Positions 37,205-46,220 of a stretch of DNA of 49,290 nt are shown here, in pieces. This DNA comes from Verrucomicrobiota bacterium (GTDB lineage: Bacteria > Verrucomicrobiota > Verrucomicrobiia > Limisphaerales > SIBE01). Under the pieces are notes generated by a model, which saw only the letters and a program-made list of their open reading frames with translations, was not told where the DNA came from and ran no database searches. The stretch lies in NCBI GenBank assembly GCA_016871515.1, contig VHDE01000039.1:1-49290 (forward strand), read 5' to 3'. Position numbers and translations under genes: made by a program. Position 1 is the first letter of the stretch. Every line of letters begins with the position of its first letter.

Positions 37205-37307
37205 GGAGCGCGGACATTCTTGTCCGCAGCAGCGTGCGAATGTCTGGCCAGTCTCGAACGCGCATCGCTCATTCTCAGACTGCTGCGGACAAGAATGTCC
37301 GTGCTCC
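37205..37307. repeat. Inverted repeat upstream of radC
   Basis: 28-base arms at 37205-37232 and 37280-37307 (GGAGCGCGGACATTCTTGTC theme) match with one substitution around a 47-base spacer. It lies close to the radC start. Similar in architecture to 26440-26509, which has the related start GGAGCGCGGA. Confidence 0.65.
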
Positions 37308-37454
37308 GGGGAAATCGCCACACTTGCCGCCATTTCGGGGAATACTGGCAGTGTGAAACTTTGCTCTACGTGGAAAGACTTCTCCGAAACACATTTTCGC
37401 GCATGGCGCCCATGAACGTGACCTTGTGGCATGTAGTCCCGGCTTTAGCCTAAT

Positions 37455-37720
37455 GCCTTTCGGTAATTCAAAGCCCCTTTGGTGAATGGTTATCCCGGAA
37501 GGACAGGTGAAAATAGCCCGGCGTTTCAACGCCGGAACCCGAGCCTCCGGAGCCTACGTCCCGAAGGGACGGTTGAACTCGTCCGCAACCCGCCCATCAG
37601 GTTCAGCCGTCCCTTCGGGACTTGCGTGCTCTTCGTCGCCGTCCCTGCGTTGAAATTGAAACGCCGGGCTATTTTCGCTCTGTCCCTCCGGGACAAATGC
37701 TCTTTGAATTACCGAAAGGC
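37455..37720. repeat. 266-base element with 19-base terminal inverted repeats
   Basis: The ends at 37455-37473 (GCCTTTCGGTAATTCAAAG) and 37702-37720 are perfect inverted copies. Inside, a 21-base arm at 37509-37529 is inverted at 37656-37676 (TAGCCCGGCGTTTCA), and the centre has further pairs (CCCGAAGGGACGG/CCGTCCCTTCGGG). It encodes nothing. A half copy lies at 42544-42618. It looks like a miniature transposable element moved by a transposase coded elsewhere. It occupies part of the 637-base radC-hflX gap. Confidence 0.65.
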
Positions 37721-37796
37721 GGGACTACATGCCGGGAGGTTCATGGGGAGTATCCGCGTCTGAAGGCAATCGGCTGCGGGCGGCTTCTGGGGCAAA

Positions 37797-39080
37797 TTAC
37801 GATTCCGACACCACGAACCGCGCAAATTCGCGAAGATGATGCGGTGGAACACGTGCCTTCAGCCGCGCGTGTCCATCCTCGAACCGTCGCTCGACAACTT
37901 GGGCCACTGAATGCAAGCGCGCGATCACAGCCGATTCTTCGTGCGGCACCGCCAATTCAACCAACTCTCGCGAAGGCCGCAGAGAACTGCTCAACTGCGC
38001 AAGCAACGCTGGAATTCCATCGCCCGTTGCGGCCGACACAGCAACCGCCCCTGGAAAACGATCAACGTATTTTTCCAACATGTCGCTCGCGCCGAGGCGA
38101 TCAATTTTGTTGAAAATCATCAAGATTGGTTTGCCGTTTGCGCCAATTTCTTCGAGCACCGAGTTCACCGCCAAAATCTGTTCCTCGGCTTGAGGATGGC
38201 TGATGTCCACAACGTGCAAAAGCAAATCAGCTTGGACGACTTCCTCGAGGGTCGCTTTGAATGCTTCGACCAATCGGTGCGGCAGCTTGCGAATAAATCC
38301 CACCGTGTCGGACAGCAAAACATTCTGGTTCGTCGGCAGACGAAGCCGCCGCGTCGTCGGATCGAGTGTCGCGAAGAGAATGTCTTCAGCCAAAACCGAA
38401 GCGCCCGTCAATTTGTTCAAGAGCGTCGATTTGCCAGCGTTTGTGTAACCGACGATTGAAGCGAGCGGCCAGAGGTTCCGTTGACGGCCCTGTCTTTGGG
38501 TCGTGCGTTGACGCCGCACGGTTTCGAGCTCTTCGGAGATTTTGTCGATTCGTTCCTGGACGCGCCGACGGTCTGTTTCCAATTGTGTTTCACCTTCACC
38601 TCGCATGCCGATGCCGCCTTTCTGCCGTGATAAGTGGCTCCAATACCGCGTCAATCGAGGCAAGAGGTGTTGCAGTTGCGCCAGCTCAACCTGAAGTTTG
38701 CCCTCGCGAGTGCGCGCGCGCTGAGCGAATATGTCCAGAATCAACGCTGTTCGGTCGAGAATCTTGCAATCGAAAACTTTCTCCAGATTTCGGCTTTGGG
38801 CGGGCGACAATTCGTCATCGAAAATGACAGTATCGACGCTCTCGCGCTGGCAGTGCTGTGCGAATTCCTGAGCTTTGCCCGAACCGATAAAGGTCCCGGC
38901 GACAGGCGCCTCGAGTTTTTGCGTGCCATCACCGATAACTTCGCCGCCGGCTGTCGTGGCCAATTCGGCCAGTTCGTCCAAGGATTCGTTGACCTCCCAT
39001 TTGCTGCGAGTTTTGAGTTCGACCCCGATTAGAAAGACGCGCTCGGTTCGCTTCGTCGCTGTAGAAATCAGTGCTTTCAA
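37797..39080 (-). CDS. hflX: GTPase HflX
   Basis: Ribosome-associated GTPase that splits stalled or heat-damaged ribosomes. The 427-residue protein has the N-terminal HflX domain (VFLIGVELK, ERVDTVIFDDELSPAQ), the glycine-rich linker GIGMRGEGETQLETDRR and the G domain with GYTNAGKSTLLN, DTVGFI and NKIDRL. Full length. Divergent from the TIM-barrel gene at 39123 with only 42 bases between the starts, so their promoters must overlap. Confidence 0.95.
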   Translation of the reverse strand: MKALISTATKRTERVFLIGVELKTRSKWEVNESLDELAELATTAGGEVIGDGTQKLEAPVAGTFIGSGKAQEFAQHCQRESVDTVIFDDELSPAQSRNLEKVFDCKILDRTALILDIFAQRARTREGKLQVELAQLQHLLPRLTRYWSHLSRQKGGIGMRGEGETQLETDRRRVQERIDKISEELETVRRQRTTQRQGRQRNLWPLASIVGYTNAGKSTLLNKLTGASVLAEDILFATLDPTTRRLRLPTNQNVLLSDTVGFIRKLPHRLVEAFKATLEEVVQADLLLHVVDISHPQAEEQILAVNSVLEEIGANGKPILMIFNKIDRLGASDMLEKYVDRFPGAVAVSAATGDGIPALLAQLSSSLRPSRELVELAVPHEESAVIARLHSVAQVVERRFEDGHARLKARVPPHHLREFARFVVSES

Positions 39081-39122
39081 TCTTTATCCGGCTAAATCAA
39101 TCTGTCGGCCAATCCAAATCTT

Positions 39123-39953
39123 ATGAAACGCCTAAAACAATTCGTTGTTGTCCTTAGCATAGCCGCCGCCGCCGGATTTTCCAGTCCGGAGATGGCGCAG
39201 GCCCAAGACCAAGCGCTGACCGTCGGCCTCCAAACCTGGACGCTCCGCAACATGGATTTTGACCAAGTCGTCGAGTTTGCCGTTCGCCACAAGGTCAAGT
39301 ATCTGCAAACGACCGACAAACACATCAATCCAAACGGGCCAAAGGACGAGATCAAACGGAAGAAGGAGATTCTCGATAAGAACGGATTGGTTTGCTACAC
39401 GTTTGGAGTCGCCGGCACGTCGCTCAACAAGGAAGAGAACCGCAAGCTCTTCGAGTTCGCAAAGTTCATGGGAATCAAACTAATCGTGGTTGAGCCGAAC
39501 GATTTCAAAATCTTCGACAACTTGGAAGAATTGGTTAAAGAGTACGACATCAAGATTGCCATCCACAACCACGGCCTCAAGTCGCTCTACGGAAATCCGC
39601 TCGTGGTCCGAAACCTGATCAAACATCGTGACCTGCGCATCGGCGTTTGCCTGGATGCCGGCTGGGTCACGGAAGCCAAATTCGATGCCGGCAAGGTGTT
39701 CCGAGATTACCAGGGCCGCGTGTTCGACATTCATCTGAAGGACAAGAAAATTGAGAAAACGTCCGGCGACGATGCTGCCATCGACACCAAGATTGGAGAA
39801 GGCCACGCCAAACTGAAGGGTCTCTTTCAGGAATTAACCAAAGCGAAATGGGATGGCGTGCTCGCGATTGAAACGGACAGTCCAATCTTCGCTCAAAGCC
39901 CAGCGGAATTCGTCGACGGCGCCATTCAGTTTGTCAAAGAGAATGGCCGCTAA
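39123..39953 (+). CDS. Exported sugar phosphate isomerase/epimerase-like TIM barrel
   Basis: The 276-residue protein has a signal peptide (VVVLSIAAAAGFSSPEMAQAQ, about 8-28) and a xylose-isomerase-like/AP-endonuclease-2 TIM barrel. Metal ligands are suggested in IVVEPND, IAIHNHG, VCLDAGW and FDIHLKD plus AIETDSP near the end. Exported members of this family are common in Verrucomicrobia and Planctomycetes, usually of unknown substrate. No sugar operon is adjacent. Confidence 0.82.
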   Translation: MKRLKQFVVVLSIAAAAGFSSPEMAQAQDQALTVGLQTWTLRNMDFDQVVEFAVRHKVKYLQTTDKHINPNGPKDEIKRKKEILDKNGLVCYTFGVAGTSLNKEENRKLFEFAKFMGIKLIVVEPNDFKIFDNLEELVKEYDIKIAIHNHGLKSLYGNPLVVRNLIKHRDLRIGVCLDAGWVTEAKFDAGKVFRDYQGRVFDIHLKDKKIEKTSGDDAAIDTKIGEGHAKLKGLFQELTKAKWDGVLAIETDSPIFAQSPAEFVDGAIQFVKENGR

Positions 39954-39995
39954 ATTGAAACACGCAACATTTTCGCGCATTGCGCCAAGGAACCT

Positions 39996-40024
39996 GGTAG
40001 GACAGCGCGTCCCGCCTGTCCTGC
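39996..40024 (+). repeat. Isolated arm of the 2642-2743 repeat family
   Basis: GGTAGGACAGCGCGTCCCGC and the following CTGTCCTGC differ by one base from 2655-2683. It sits in the 167-base gap between the TIM-barrel gene and trpA; the second arm is not clear. Confidence 0.5.
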
Positions 40025-40120
40025 GGCCGTTTTTTGGAAAAAGACTGCTTAGTGCAGTTGCGGCGCGCACATAGTGACGCGCCCTGCCTCTGGAACTAAA
40101 GGCCAAACCGGAAATTCGGA

Positions 40121-40933
40121 ATGAAGCGGAATCGGATTGTCGAGCGATTTGCCCGACTCAAAAACGAGCGCAGCAAGGGTTTCGTTGTCTATATCGGAGC
40201 GGGAGATCCGGACCTGGAAGCGACCCGCCAATTGGCGCTGGCGTTCGATCGGATCGGTGTTGATGTTTTCGAGCTTGGAATCCCTTTCAGCGATCCCTTG
40301 GCGGATGGATTGGTCAATCAACTCGCGGCGCAACGCGGACTCGAGTCGGGTACGACACCCGTCAAAGTGCTGCAAACGGTGCAAGCCATCCGAAAGGATT
40401 CGCAGATTCCTATCGTTCTTTACGTCTATTTCAATCTGCTGCATCGCCATGGATTCGCCCGCTTTATTCAGGACGCGGCGGCGGCAGGCGTGGACGGCTT
40501 ATTGGTTCTCGATTTGCCGCCCGAAGAATCAGAGAATTACGAGGCGCTCATGCGCGAGGCGGGCTTGTGCGTGATTTATCTCGTTGCGCCGACCACGCCC
40601 GATGACCGAATCGAATTAATTGTGAAGCGTGCTTCCGGGTTCATCTATTATGTCTCGCGCGAAGGTGTTACTGGGATGCAAACGAAAGTCGCGGCCAACA
40701 TCGCCGACATGACGGCGAAGATTCGCAAGCAGACCGATTTGCCGGTCGCGGTCGGGTTTGGCATTTCTAATCCGGACCAGGCACGCATCGTTGCCGCGAG
40801 CGCGGAAGCTATCGTGGTCGGCAGCGCTATAGTGAATCAAATTGCGCAGCACGGAAAACAGCCCGACTTGGTTCAACGAGTGACTAACTTCGTGCAGTCG
40901 CTGGCGCGCTCGGTTAAGGAGCAGCCTTCCTAG
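40121..40933 (+). CDS. trpA: Tryptophan synthase alpha subunit
   Basis: Cleaves indole-3-glycerol phosphate to indole, which passes to the beta subunit. The 270-residue TIM barrel has the catalytic glutamate in VFELGIPFSDPLADG and the aspartate in the same stretch. It also has DLPPEE, FIYYVSREGVTGM and VGFGISNPDQ. The usual LADGPVIQ loop reads LADGLVNQ here. No trpB is next to it, so trp genes are dispersed. Start ATG 40121. Confidence 0.95.
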   Translation: MKRNRIVERFARLKNERSKGFVVYIGAGDPDLEATRQLALAFDRIGVDVFELGIPFSDPLADGLVNQLAAQRGLESGTTPVKVLQTVQAIRKDSQIPIVLYVYFNLLHRHGFARFIQDAAAAGVDGLLVLDLPPEESENYEALMREAGLCVIYLVAPTTPDDRIELIVKRASGFIYYVSREGVTGMQTKVAANIADMTAKIRKQTDLPVAVGFGISNPDQARIVAASAEAIVVGSAIVNQIAQHGKQPDLVQRVTNFVQSLARSVKEQPS

Positions 40934-41196
40934 CGCCGGTGTTCGGTTTGGGGATTTATACCCAATTCTTGCCGCGCGGCAAAAATTGACGAGTGTGCAT
41001 CATAACGCGCTCACGCCTATGGAGAACAACGGCTTGCGTAAAAAACTCGATGAGCAAGACGTTCAGCACGTCTCGTCATCAGGCCTCACAACGGAAGGCA
41101 ATGGATGGAGTCGAGATTCATCTGTAATAGACCAATGGCGATGGCTACTCTCCAGGAACTATCGGTTCGGGAGCAGTTGCGATAGCGGCAAGCAAA

Positions 41197-42324
41197 ATGA
41201 AAACAAAATCCGACAGTACGAATCGCTTCGTCATCATCATGGCTGGCGGCCGAGGCGAACGCTTCTGGCCAGTTAGTCGCGAGAAGACGCCGAAACAATT
41301 GATCACGCTGCTGGGCAAACGTTCGTTTCTTCAACAAGCGGTCGATCGCGTTTCGCCCCTCGTCCCCGCGAAGAACATTCTTATTATTACCAATGCCGTC
41401 CAAGCGCCCGAAGTTCGCAAACAACTGCCGAAGCTCCCGAAGCAAAACGTCATTGCCGAACCGGTCGGACGCGACACGTGCGCTGCGGTCACGCTGGGAG
41501 CAGCCATTGTCGGCCAGCGTTCGACAACGGGCGTGATGGCCGTGTTGCCGGCGGATCATGTCATTCCGGAAGAAAAAAAGTTTCAGCAAGTCCTTGCCGA
41601 TTCGTTTGATCTGGCGAGTCGCGGTCAAGCCATCGTCACCATTGGCATCAAGCCGACGGAGCCGGCGACAGGTTACGGCTACATTCATGTGGGCGAACCG
41701 TTGCCGCCGCCGCATGGGGTGAAGCCGTACAAAACCACGTTTTATCGCGCCGAGAAATTTGTCGAAAAACCTTACTACGACAAGGCAGTCGAGTATGTCA
41801 CGAGTGGGCAGTACCGATGGAATGCGGGGATGTTCATTTGGTCCTTTGTGACGATCACGGAAGGATTACAGAAGCATCAACCGGACATGGCCGCGGCCTG
41901 TCAACGCTGGTTTAAGGTCGCCGGAACCGCGAGGCTCGACAAGGTCCTCGCCAAGGAATATCCGGACATCAAGAAAATCTCGATCGACTATGCCTTGCTC
42001 GAGCATGCGCAGAATGTCGTCGCCGCCGAAGGCAATTTCGCTTGGGATGATCTCGGTTCGTGGACAGCGTTGGGCCGCCATATTAAGCCTGATGCAGAAG
42101 GCAATTGCGCCGTGGCCGATTTCATTCATGTCGATGCTGCCCGCAACATTGTCTTCGATGCGAGATCGAAGAATCGAACGCCAATTGCCATCGTTGGATT
42201 GCGGGATTCGATTGTTGTGCAGACCGACGACGCAACGATGATCGCCCACAAAAGCCAGGCCCAAAAGGTCAAGGAACTGGTCGCCAAACTTGCATCCATG
42301 CCGGAATACAAGAAATTCGTGTGA
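41197..42324 (+). CDS. manC: Mannose-1-phosphate guanylyltransferase
   Basis: Makes GDP-mannose from mannose-1-phosphate and GTP for capsule, LPS or glycan synthesis. The 375-residue protein has IIMAGGRGERFWPVSREKTP, KQLITLLG, VLPADHVI, EKFVEKPYYDKAVEY, WNAGMFIW and FAWDDLGSW. It lacks the C-terminal phosphomannose-isomerase cupin of the long ManC type, so it is the single-function form. It follows trpA by 263 bases in which nothing is recognisable apart from a short palindrome near 40970. Confidence 0.92.
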   Translation: MKTKSDSTNRFVIIMAGGRGERFWPVSREKTPKQLITLLGKRSFLQQAVDRVSPLVPAKNILIITNAVQAPEVRKQLPKLPKQNVIAEPVGRDTCAAVTLGAAIVGQRSTTGVMAVLPADHVIPEEKKFQQVLADSFDLASRGQAIVTIGIKPTEPATGYGYIHVGEPLPPPHGVKPYKTTFYRAEKFVEKPYYDKAVEYVTSGQYRWNAGMFIWSFVTITEGLQKHQPDMAAACQRWFKVAGTARLDKVLAKEYPDIKKISIDYALLEHAQNVVAAEGNFAWDDLGSWTALGRHIKPDAEGNCAVADFIHVDAARNIVFDARSKNRTPIAIVGLRDSIVVQTDDATMIAHKSQAQKVKELVAKLASMPEYKKFV

Positions 42325-42543
42325 GAAGATTCTGAAGCGATAGGAGTTGGGTGCAGGAGCGCAGCGCTCCCTGCCCGGCAGTCTTAATCGCACCCGTAAG
42401 AGGAACAGAATCGAAGCGAGCCCTAATCGCTCTCCCAACGAATCTCGATTGCATCGGCCGGTTTCATAGCCGCGCGAAGGATGTTGACCAGCTTTGCGTC
42501 CGCTCCGGTTCGCCCAAACGCGTCCAATGTTTCCTTCCTGATC

Positions 42544-42618
42544 TTGAAACGCCGGGCTATTTTCACGTTGCCCCTTCGGGACAACCATTTGCCACACGGC
42601 CTTGAATTACCGAAAGGC
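42544..42618 (+). repeat. Right half of the 266-base element
   Basis: TTGAAACGCCGGGCTATTTTC at its start equals 37656-37676 and the end CTTGAATTACCGAAAGGC equals the right terminus at 37703-37720 apart from one base. The left half is missing. It forms part of the 483-base gap between manC and the aldehyde dehydrogenase gene. Confidence 0.6.
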
Positions 42619-42807
42619 ATTGGGCTTCAGCCGGCTTCAGCCGGTGCGATTGCCGTCCGCAAATCTGTGTCGCGACCAGCAGATGCTGCCGCCTCAAGGC
42701 GGGACTAACATACCCGGAGGTTCATGGGGAGAACTGTGCTGAACTGTGCTTGGATCGCTGAAAAAAGGGTTTCCCCCTCAACAGACCGTGGTATGGTGAA
42801 CTTGTTC

Positions 42808-44265
42808 ATGCAAAAGAATTTCAATTTTATTGGCGGTGAATGGGTCGCGGCTAAGTCGGGCTCGACCTGTCAAAATTTCAATCCGGCAGACAAACGTGAA
42901 GCAGTCGCCGAATACCCGCGGAGTGAAAAGCGGGAGGCCATTGAAGCCATTGGGGCAGCCGAAAAAGCCTTTCCCGGTTGGAGCGCGATGACCTCTGTGG
43001 CGCGCGGGCGGATTCTAAGCAAAGCCGCCCAGATTCTTGAATCCCGCAAAGCAGCGCTCTCTGAGGCCTTGACTCGAGAGGAAGGCAAGACCCTCACCGA
43101 GAGCCAAGGCGAAGTGCAGCGCGCGATCGATATTTTTCGCTTCTTCGGTGGACTGAGTTACACTCTCGGCGGTCAAACGATTCCGCACGATCTGCCCAAT
43201 AACCTGCTTTACACCATTCGCCAGCCGCTTGGCGTCGTGGCTTTGATCACGCCCTGGAATTTCCCTATCGCTATTCCCGCGTGGAAAATGGCGCCAGCGT
43301 TGGTGGCCGGGAACAGCGTCATCATTAAACCGGCATCACAAGCGCCCGGCATGACGCTCGAACTCGCGAAGGCTCTGAGCGAAGCCGGATTGCCGAAGGG
43401 CGCGCTCAACGTCGTGATCGGCGATGGCCGCGCAGTGGGTGGCGAATTGGCTTCGAATCCGGCGGTGGCGGCGTTGTCGTTCACCGGTTCGTACGCGGTC
43501 GGCCAACAGATTTACCTGCAATTGGCCCAACGCATGGCGAGAGCACAAATGGAGATGGGCGGAAAGAATCCGACCATTGTGCTGGCCGATGCCGACCTTG
43601 ATCTGGCGGCTTCGCTTGTTGCACGCGCTGGGTTTGGCCTGACCGGCCAAGCGTGCACCGCCACCAGCCGCGTCATTGTGGAACGCAGTGTATTGGGAGC
43701 ATTCACTGAGAAACTGACGGCGAAGGCTCGCGCTCTCAAGGTCGGCAACGGCCTGCATCCTGGTGTTGAGATGGGGCCCGCGGTGAACCAGCAAGAGCTC
43801 GAGGGCAATTTCCAACACATCGATCACGCCTTGAAGGAAGGAGGCAACATGATCTTTGGCGGCCAGCGCTTGACGGACGGCGATCTGGCGCACGGTTTTT
43901 TCATGCAGCCAACGATTCTCGGCAACGTGACGCCCCCAATGCGGATTGCGTCCGAGGAGGTCTTCGGCCCCGTGGTGGCGATCTTAGCGGTGGATAATTT
44001 TGACGAAGCGCTGACAGTTGCCAATGCCGTCGATGTAGGACTTTCCGCGTCGATTGTCACGCGCGACCTTAAGAAGGCCATGCTGTATTCAGAGCGGATC
44101 CAGGCCGGTGTTGTGAAGATCAACCAAATTTCCACCGGGCTCGCGTTGCAAGCGCCGTTCGGCGGCGTGAAAAAATCGAGCACCGATTCATTCAAAGAAC
44201 AAGGGCCAGGCGCGATCGAGTTCTATAGCAAGTTGAAGACGGTCTATCTGGATTATTCGGGGTAG
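42808..44265 (+). CDS. NAD(P)-dependent aldehyde dehydrogenase, succinate-/2-oxoglutarate-semialdehyde type
   Basis: The 485-residue ALDH has PWNFPIAIPAWKMAPALVAG, the catalytic glutamate E249 in QMEMGGKNP and the catalytic cysteine C283 in GQACTATSRV. The C-terminal EEVFGPV and PFGGVKKSSTDSFKEQG complete the fold. The pattern resembles 2,5-dioxovalerate (alpha-ketoglutarate semialdehyde) dehydrogenases. I use ATG 42808 (MQKNFNFIGG); earlier in-frame ATGs at 42724 and 42793 add a repeat-derived peptide. It is separated from the FAH gene only by a toxin-antitoxin pair, which suggests a pathway with it. Confidence 0.85.
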   Translation: MQKNFNFIGGEWVAAKSGSTCQNFNPADKREAVAEYPRSEKREAIEAIGAAEKAFPGWSAMTSVARGRILSKAAQILESRKAALSEALTREEGKTLTESQGEVQRAIDIFRFFGGLSYTLGGQTIPHDLPNNLLYTIRQPLGVVALITPWNFPIAIPAWKMAPALVAGNSVIIKPASQAPGMTLELAKALSEAGLPKGALNVVIGDGRAVGGELASNPAVAALSFTGSYAVGQQIYLQLAQRMARAQMEMGGKNPTIVLADADLDLAASLVARAGFGLTGQACTATSRVIVERSVLGAFTEKLTAKARALKVGNGLHPGVEMGPAVNQQELEGNFQHIDHALKEGGNMIFGGQRLTDGDLAHGFFMQPTILGNVTPPMRIASEEVFGPVVAILAVDNFDEALTVANAVDVGLSASIVTRDLKKAMLYSERIQAGVVKINQISTGLALQAPFGGVKKSSTDSFKEQGPGAIEFYSKLKTVYLDYSG

Positions 44266-44384
44266 CGCTTGCCTGCGAGTCCTTAGAGGATTTACTGGCG
44301 GTCGCGCTGATCCAGGTTAGCGCAAGGAAACAGAAGTTTTCTGGCATTTGACTCGGCTATCTTACTCGGCTAATCCTATCCGCT

Positions 44385-44531
44385 ATGAGAAAAACGAGCG
44401 CCATCGTTTCGTTACCAACTAGGCGACAGAAAAAGACCGCCGCCGATATTCGGCTGCGCTTGACGATGCGGTTTCCCAAAGGCCCCCTCAAAGTTCCCAA
44501 TACAGAGGTTCTAGCAGCGGCCCGGAGGTAA
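44385..44531 (+). CDS. Small antitoxin-like gene paired with the PIN toxin
   Basis: A 48-residue basic protein (MRKTSAIVSLPTRRQKKTAA ... AAARR) ending two bases before the PIN gene. Such a short partner just upstream of a PIN toxin is the standard antitoxin layout. It matches no antitoxin family that I can name (no clear RHH or AbrB motif). The GGAGG that serves the PIN start lies in its last codons. Confidence 0.5.
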   Translation: MRKTSAIVSLPTRRQKKTAADIRLRLTMRFPKGPLKVPNTEVLAAARR

Positions 44532-44533
44532 GA

Positions 44534-44977
44534 TTGCAGGTTTACGCCGATTCTAGCTTCCTCATGTCGCTCTATTGTTTTGATAAATGCAGTGAGGCAG
44601 CGCTCCGGTTTTATGATCGAATGAGACAACCGTCATTGCTCTTTACGCCTTATCACAGATTGGAAGTTCGCAATGGTGTGCGCCAGCGCATCCAACGCAA
44701 AAAGATTACAATGTCTCAGTCTCGGTCTGTCTTGCAAGACATTGAGGACGACCTCGATGATGGGACGTTATACCACGAGTCGCTTAATTGGACCGAGTTG
44801 TTGCGCCGAGCGGAAATCGTCAGCCACGAGCACACACCCAAACTTGGCTGTCGCGCCTTTGACGTGCTCCACGTCGCGGCGGCTTTGGAATTCGATAGCG
44901 ACCTGTTCGTTTCATTTGACGAACAGCAGTTATGCCTTGCCGACGAAGTTGGCCTGAACGTGCTGAAACCCGTTTAG
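44534..44977 (+). CDS. PIN-domain toxin (VapC-like)
   Basis: A 147-residue PIN protein. The four acidic residues of the RNase site are D6 (VYADSSFL), E44 (HRLEVRNG), D110 (GCRAFDVLHVAAAL) and D129 (FVSFDEQQ). VapC-type toxins cleave specific RNAs. It starts at TTG 44534, with GGAGG five bases upstream; no ATG fits the conserved VYADSS. The preceding 48-codon gene is the likely antitoxin. It lies two bases upstream of the FAH gene. Confidence 0.8.
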   Translation: MQVYADSSFLMSLYCFDKCSEAALRFYDRMRQPSLLFTPYHRLEVRNGVRQRIQRKKITMSQSRSVLQDIEDDLDDGTLYHESLNWTELLRRAEIVSHEHTPKLGCRAFDVLHVAAALEFDSDLFVSFDEQQLCLADEVGLNVLKPV

Positions 44978-44979
44978 CA

Positions 44980-45837
44980 ATGAAACTCTGTCGATTTCAA
45001 CTAACGCCCAACAAAGTCCAAATCGGTTTGGTTCTGGACAGCGGGGAGGTTCTGAATCTAACGGCCGCTGGAATTGACGCCCTTCAACCGCTACTCGAAA
45101 GCCACGATTTGGTCTCGCGATTGGATGCGCTCAGCAAGCAGAGTCTGCCGCGTTACGCCATCGGCAGCGTTTCCTTGTTAACACCCGTCGAAAGACAGGA
45201 GGTTTGGGCTGCGGGCGTCACGTATCTGCGGAGCAAGAAAGCGCGCATGGAGGAATCCATTTCCAGCGCGAACGCTTACGACCGCGTTTACGAGGCGGAA
45301 CGTCCCGAGATTTTTTTCAAGTCACTTCCGGAGAAAGTCGTTTCGCCGAATGAACCCGTTGGAATTCGAAGAGACGCGCGCTGGAACGTCCCGGAACCGG
45401 AGCTGGCGCTTGTGATCAATTCACGCGGCGAAATCGTGGGTTACACGATTGGCAACGACATGAGTTCCCGGGATATCGAAGGCGAGAATGTGCTTTACCT
45501 GCCGCAGGCCAAGATTTACGAGCGCTCTTGCGCCGTCGGTCCTTTTATCACCGTCGGCGTTACTGAATCCGAGGCGCGAGAATGGAGCATTAACCTGGAA
45601 ATTCGGCGGGCGGGCGAAATCGTGTTTTCCGGGCAGACCAGCGTAAAGCAAATTAAGCGCTCGTTCCGGGAGTTGGTGGACTTTCTCTTTCGCAGCCAAC
45701 GGTTCTCCAACGGCGCCGTGCTCCTGACCGGGACGGGAATCGTGCCTCCGGACAATTTCACCCTTCAGGAGAAGGACGGAGTGCAAATCAGCATCAGCGG
45801 CATTGGCGTTCTGTCATCGCCCGTGGTCGTGGTGTGA
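44980..45837 (+). CDS. FAH-family hydrolase/dehydratase, 2-keto-3-deoxy-pentonate dehydratase-like
   Basis: A 285-residue FAH-fold protein. The catalytic-metal residues fall in WNVPEPELALVI and GNDMSSRDIEGENVLYLPQAK; the C-terminus has LTGTGIVPPDNFTLQEKDG. The pattern 'NDMSSRDIEGEN.LYLPQAKIY' resembles archaeal 2-dehydro-3-deoxy-arabinonate dehydratase, whose product is oxidised by a semialdehyde dehydrogenase like the upstream one. General FAH hydrolases share the fold, so the assignment is tentative. It begins two bases after the PIN stop and is probably cotranscribed. Confidence 0.75.
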   Translation: MKLCRFQLTPNKVQIGLVLDSGEVLNLTAAGIDALQPLLESHDLVSRLDALSKQSLPRYAIGSVSLLTPVERQEVWAAGVTYLRSKKARMEESISSANAYDRVYEAERPEIFFKSLPEKVVSPNEPVGIRRDARWNVPEPELALVINSRGEIVGYTIGNDMSSRDIEGENVLYLPQAKIYERSCAVGPFITVGVTESEAREWSINLEIRRAGEIVFSGQTSVKQIKRSFRELVDFLFRSQRFSNGAVLLTGTGIVPPDNFTLQEKDGVQISISGIGVLSSPVVVV

Positions 45838-45856
45838 TTGCAGGAAAGTGGGGCGT

Positions 45857-46095
45857 GTCCCCTCTCCCCATCGGACGGTGCATCTCGACGTTGCCGGCAC
45901 AATCGTAGCGGCGGGCATCCTGCCTGCCGTAGAGCCGGGGCATCCTGCCCGGCGGATCACGCGTGCGAGTTAAAACTTAACCTCCGCGTTTCAAGCGTTG
46001 CTCCGGGCGGCAAGATGCACGCCCTCTACGGCAGGCAGGATGCCCGCCGCTGCCGACAACTTCGGGATGCACTGCCCATCGGATGGGGCGAGGGA
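45857..46095. repeat. Long inverted-repeat element between the FAH gene and pfp
   Basis: The left arm (CGGCGGGCATCCTGCCTGCC with CCCCATCGGACGG before it) is inverted at the right (CTCTACGGCAGGCAGGATGC ... CCCATCGGATGGGG). About 145 bases (45878-46023) recur in direct orientation at 47715-47862 after pfp. The element fills most of the 383-base gap. The pfp RBS region after it is weak. Confidence 0.6.
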
Positions 46096-46220
46096 ATGTT
46101 TTTGCGTAATGTCCTCGCTCAAAGTAATCGAATTCGCCTTTGACAGATGTTTCTGTGGTTGGCATCGTTCGCTCCCGCACGAGATTCTCGGCGCTCGGAA
46201 GTATTTTGAACGAAAAAGCT

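Noticed and set aside
40960..40990. TTGCCGCGCGGCAA palindrome after trpA as a terminator
   Set aside because: No loop and no T-run in the direction of transcription; too weak to call.
42423..42542. Possible C-terminal gene remnant on the minus strand (reading KLVNILRAAMKPADAIEIRW)
   Set aside because: It ends at an element border and looks protein-like, but I cannot assign it to a family, so it is not listed as a feature.
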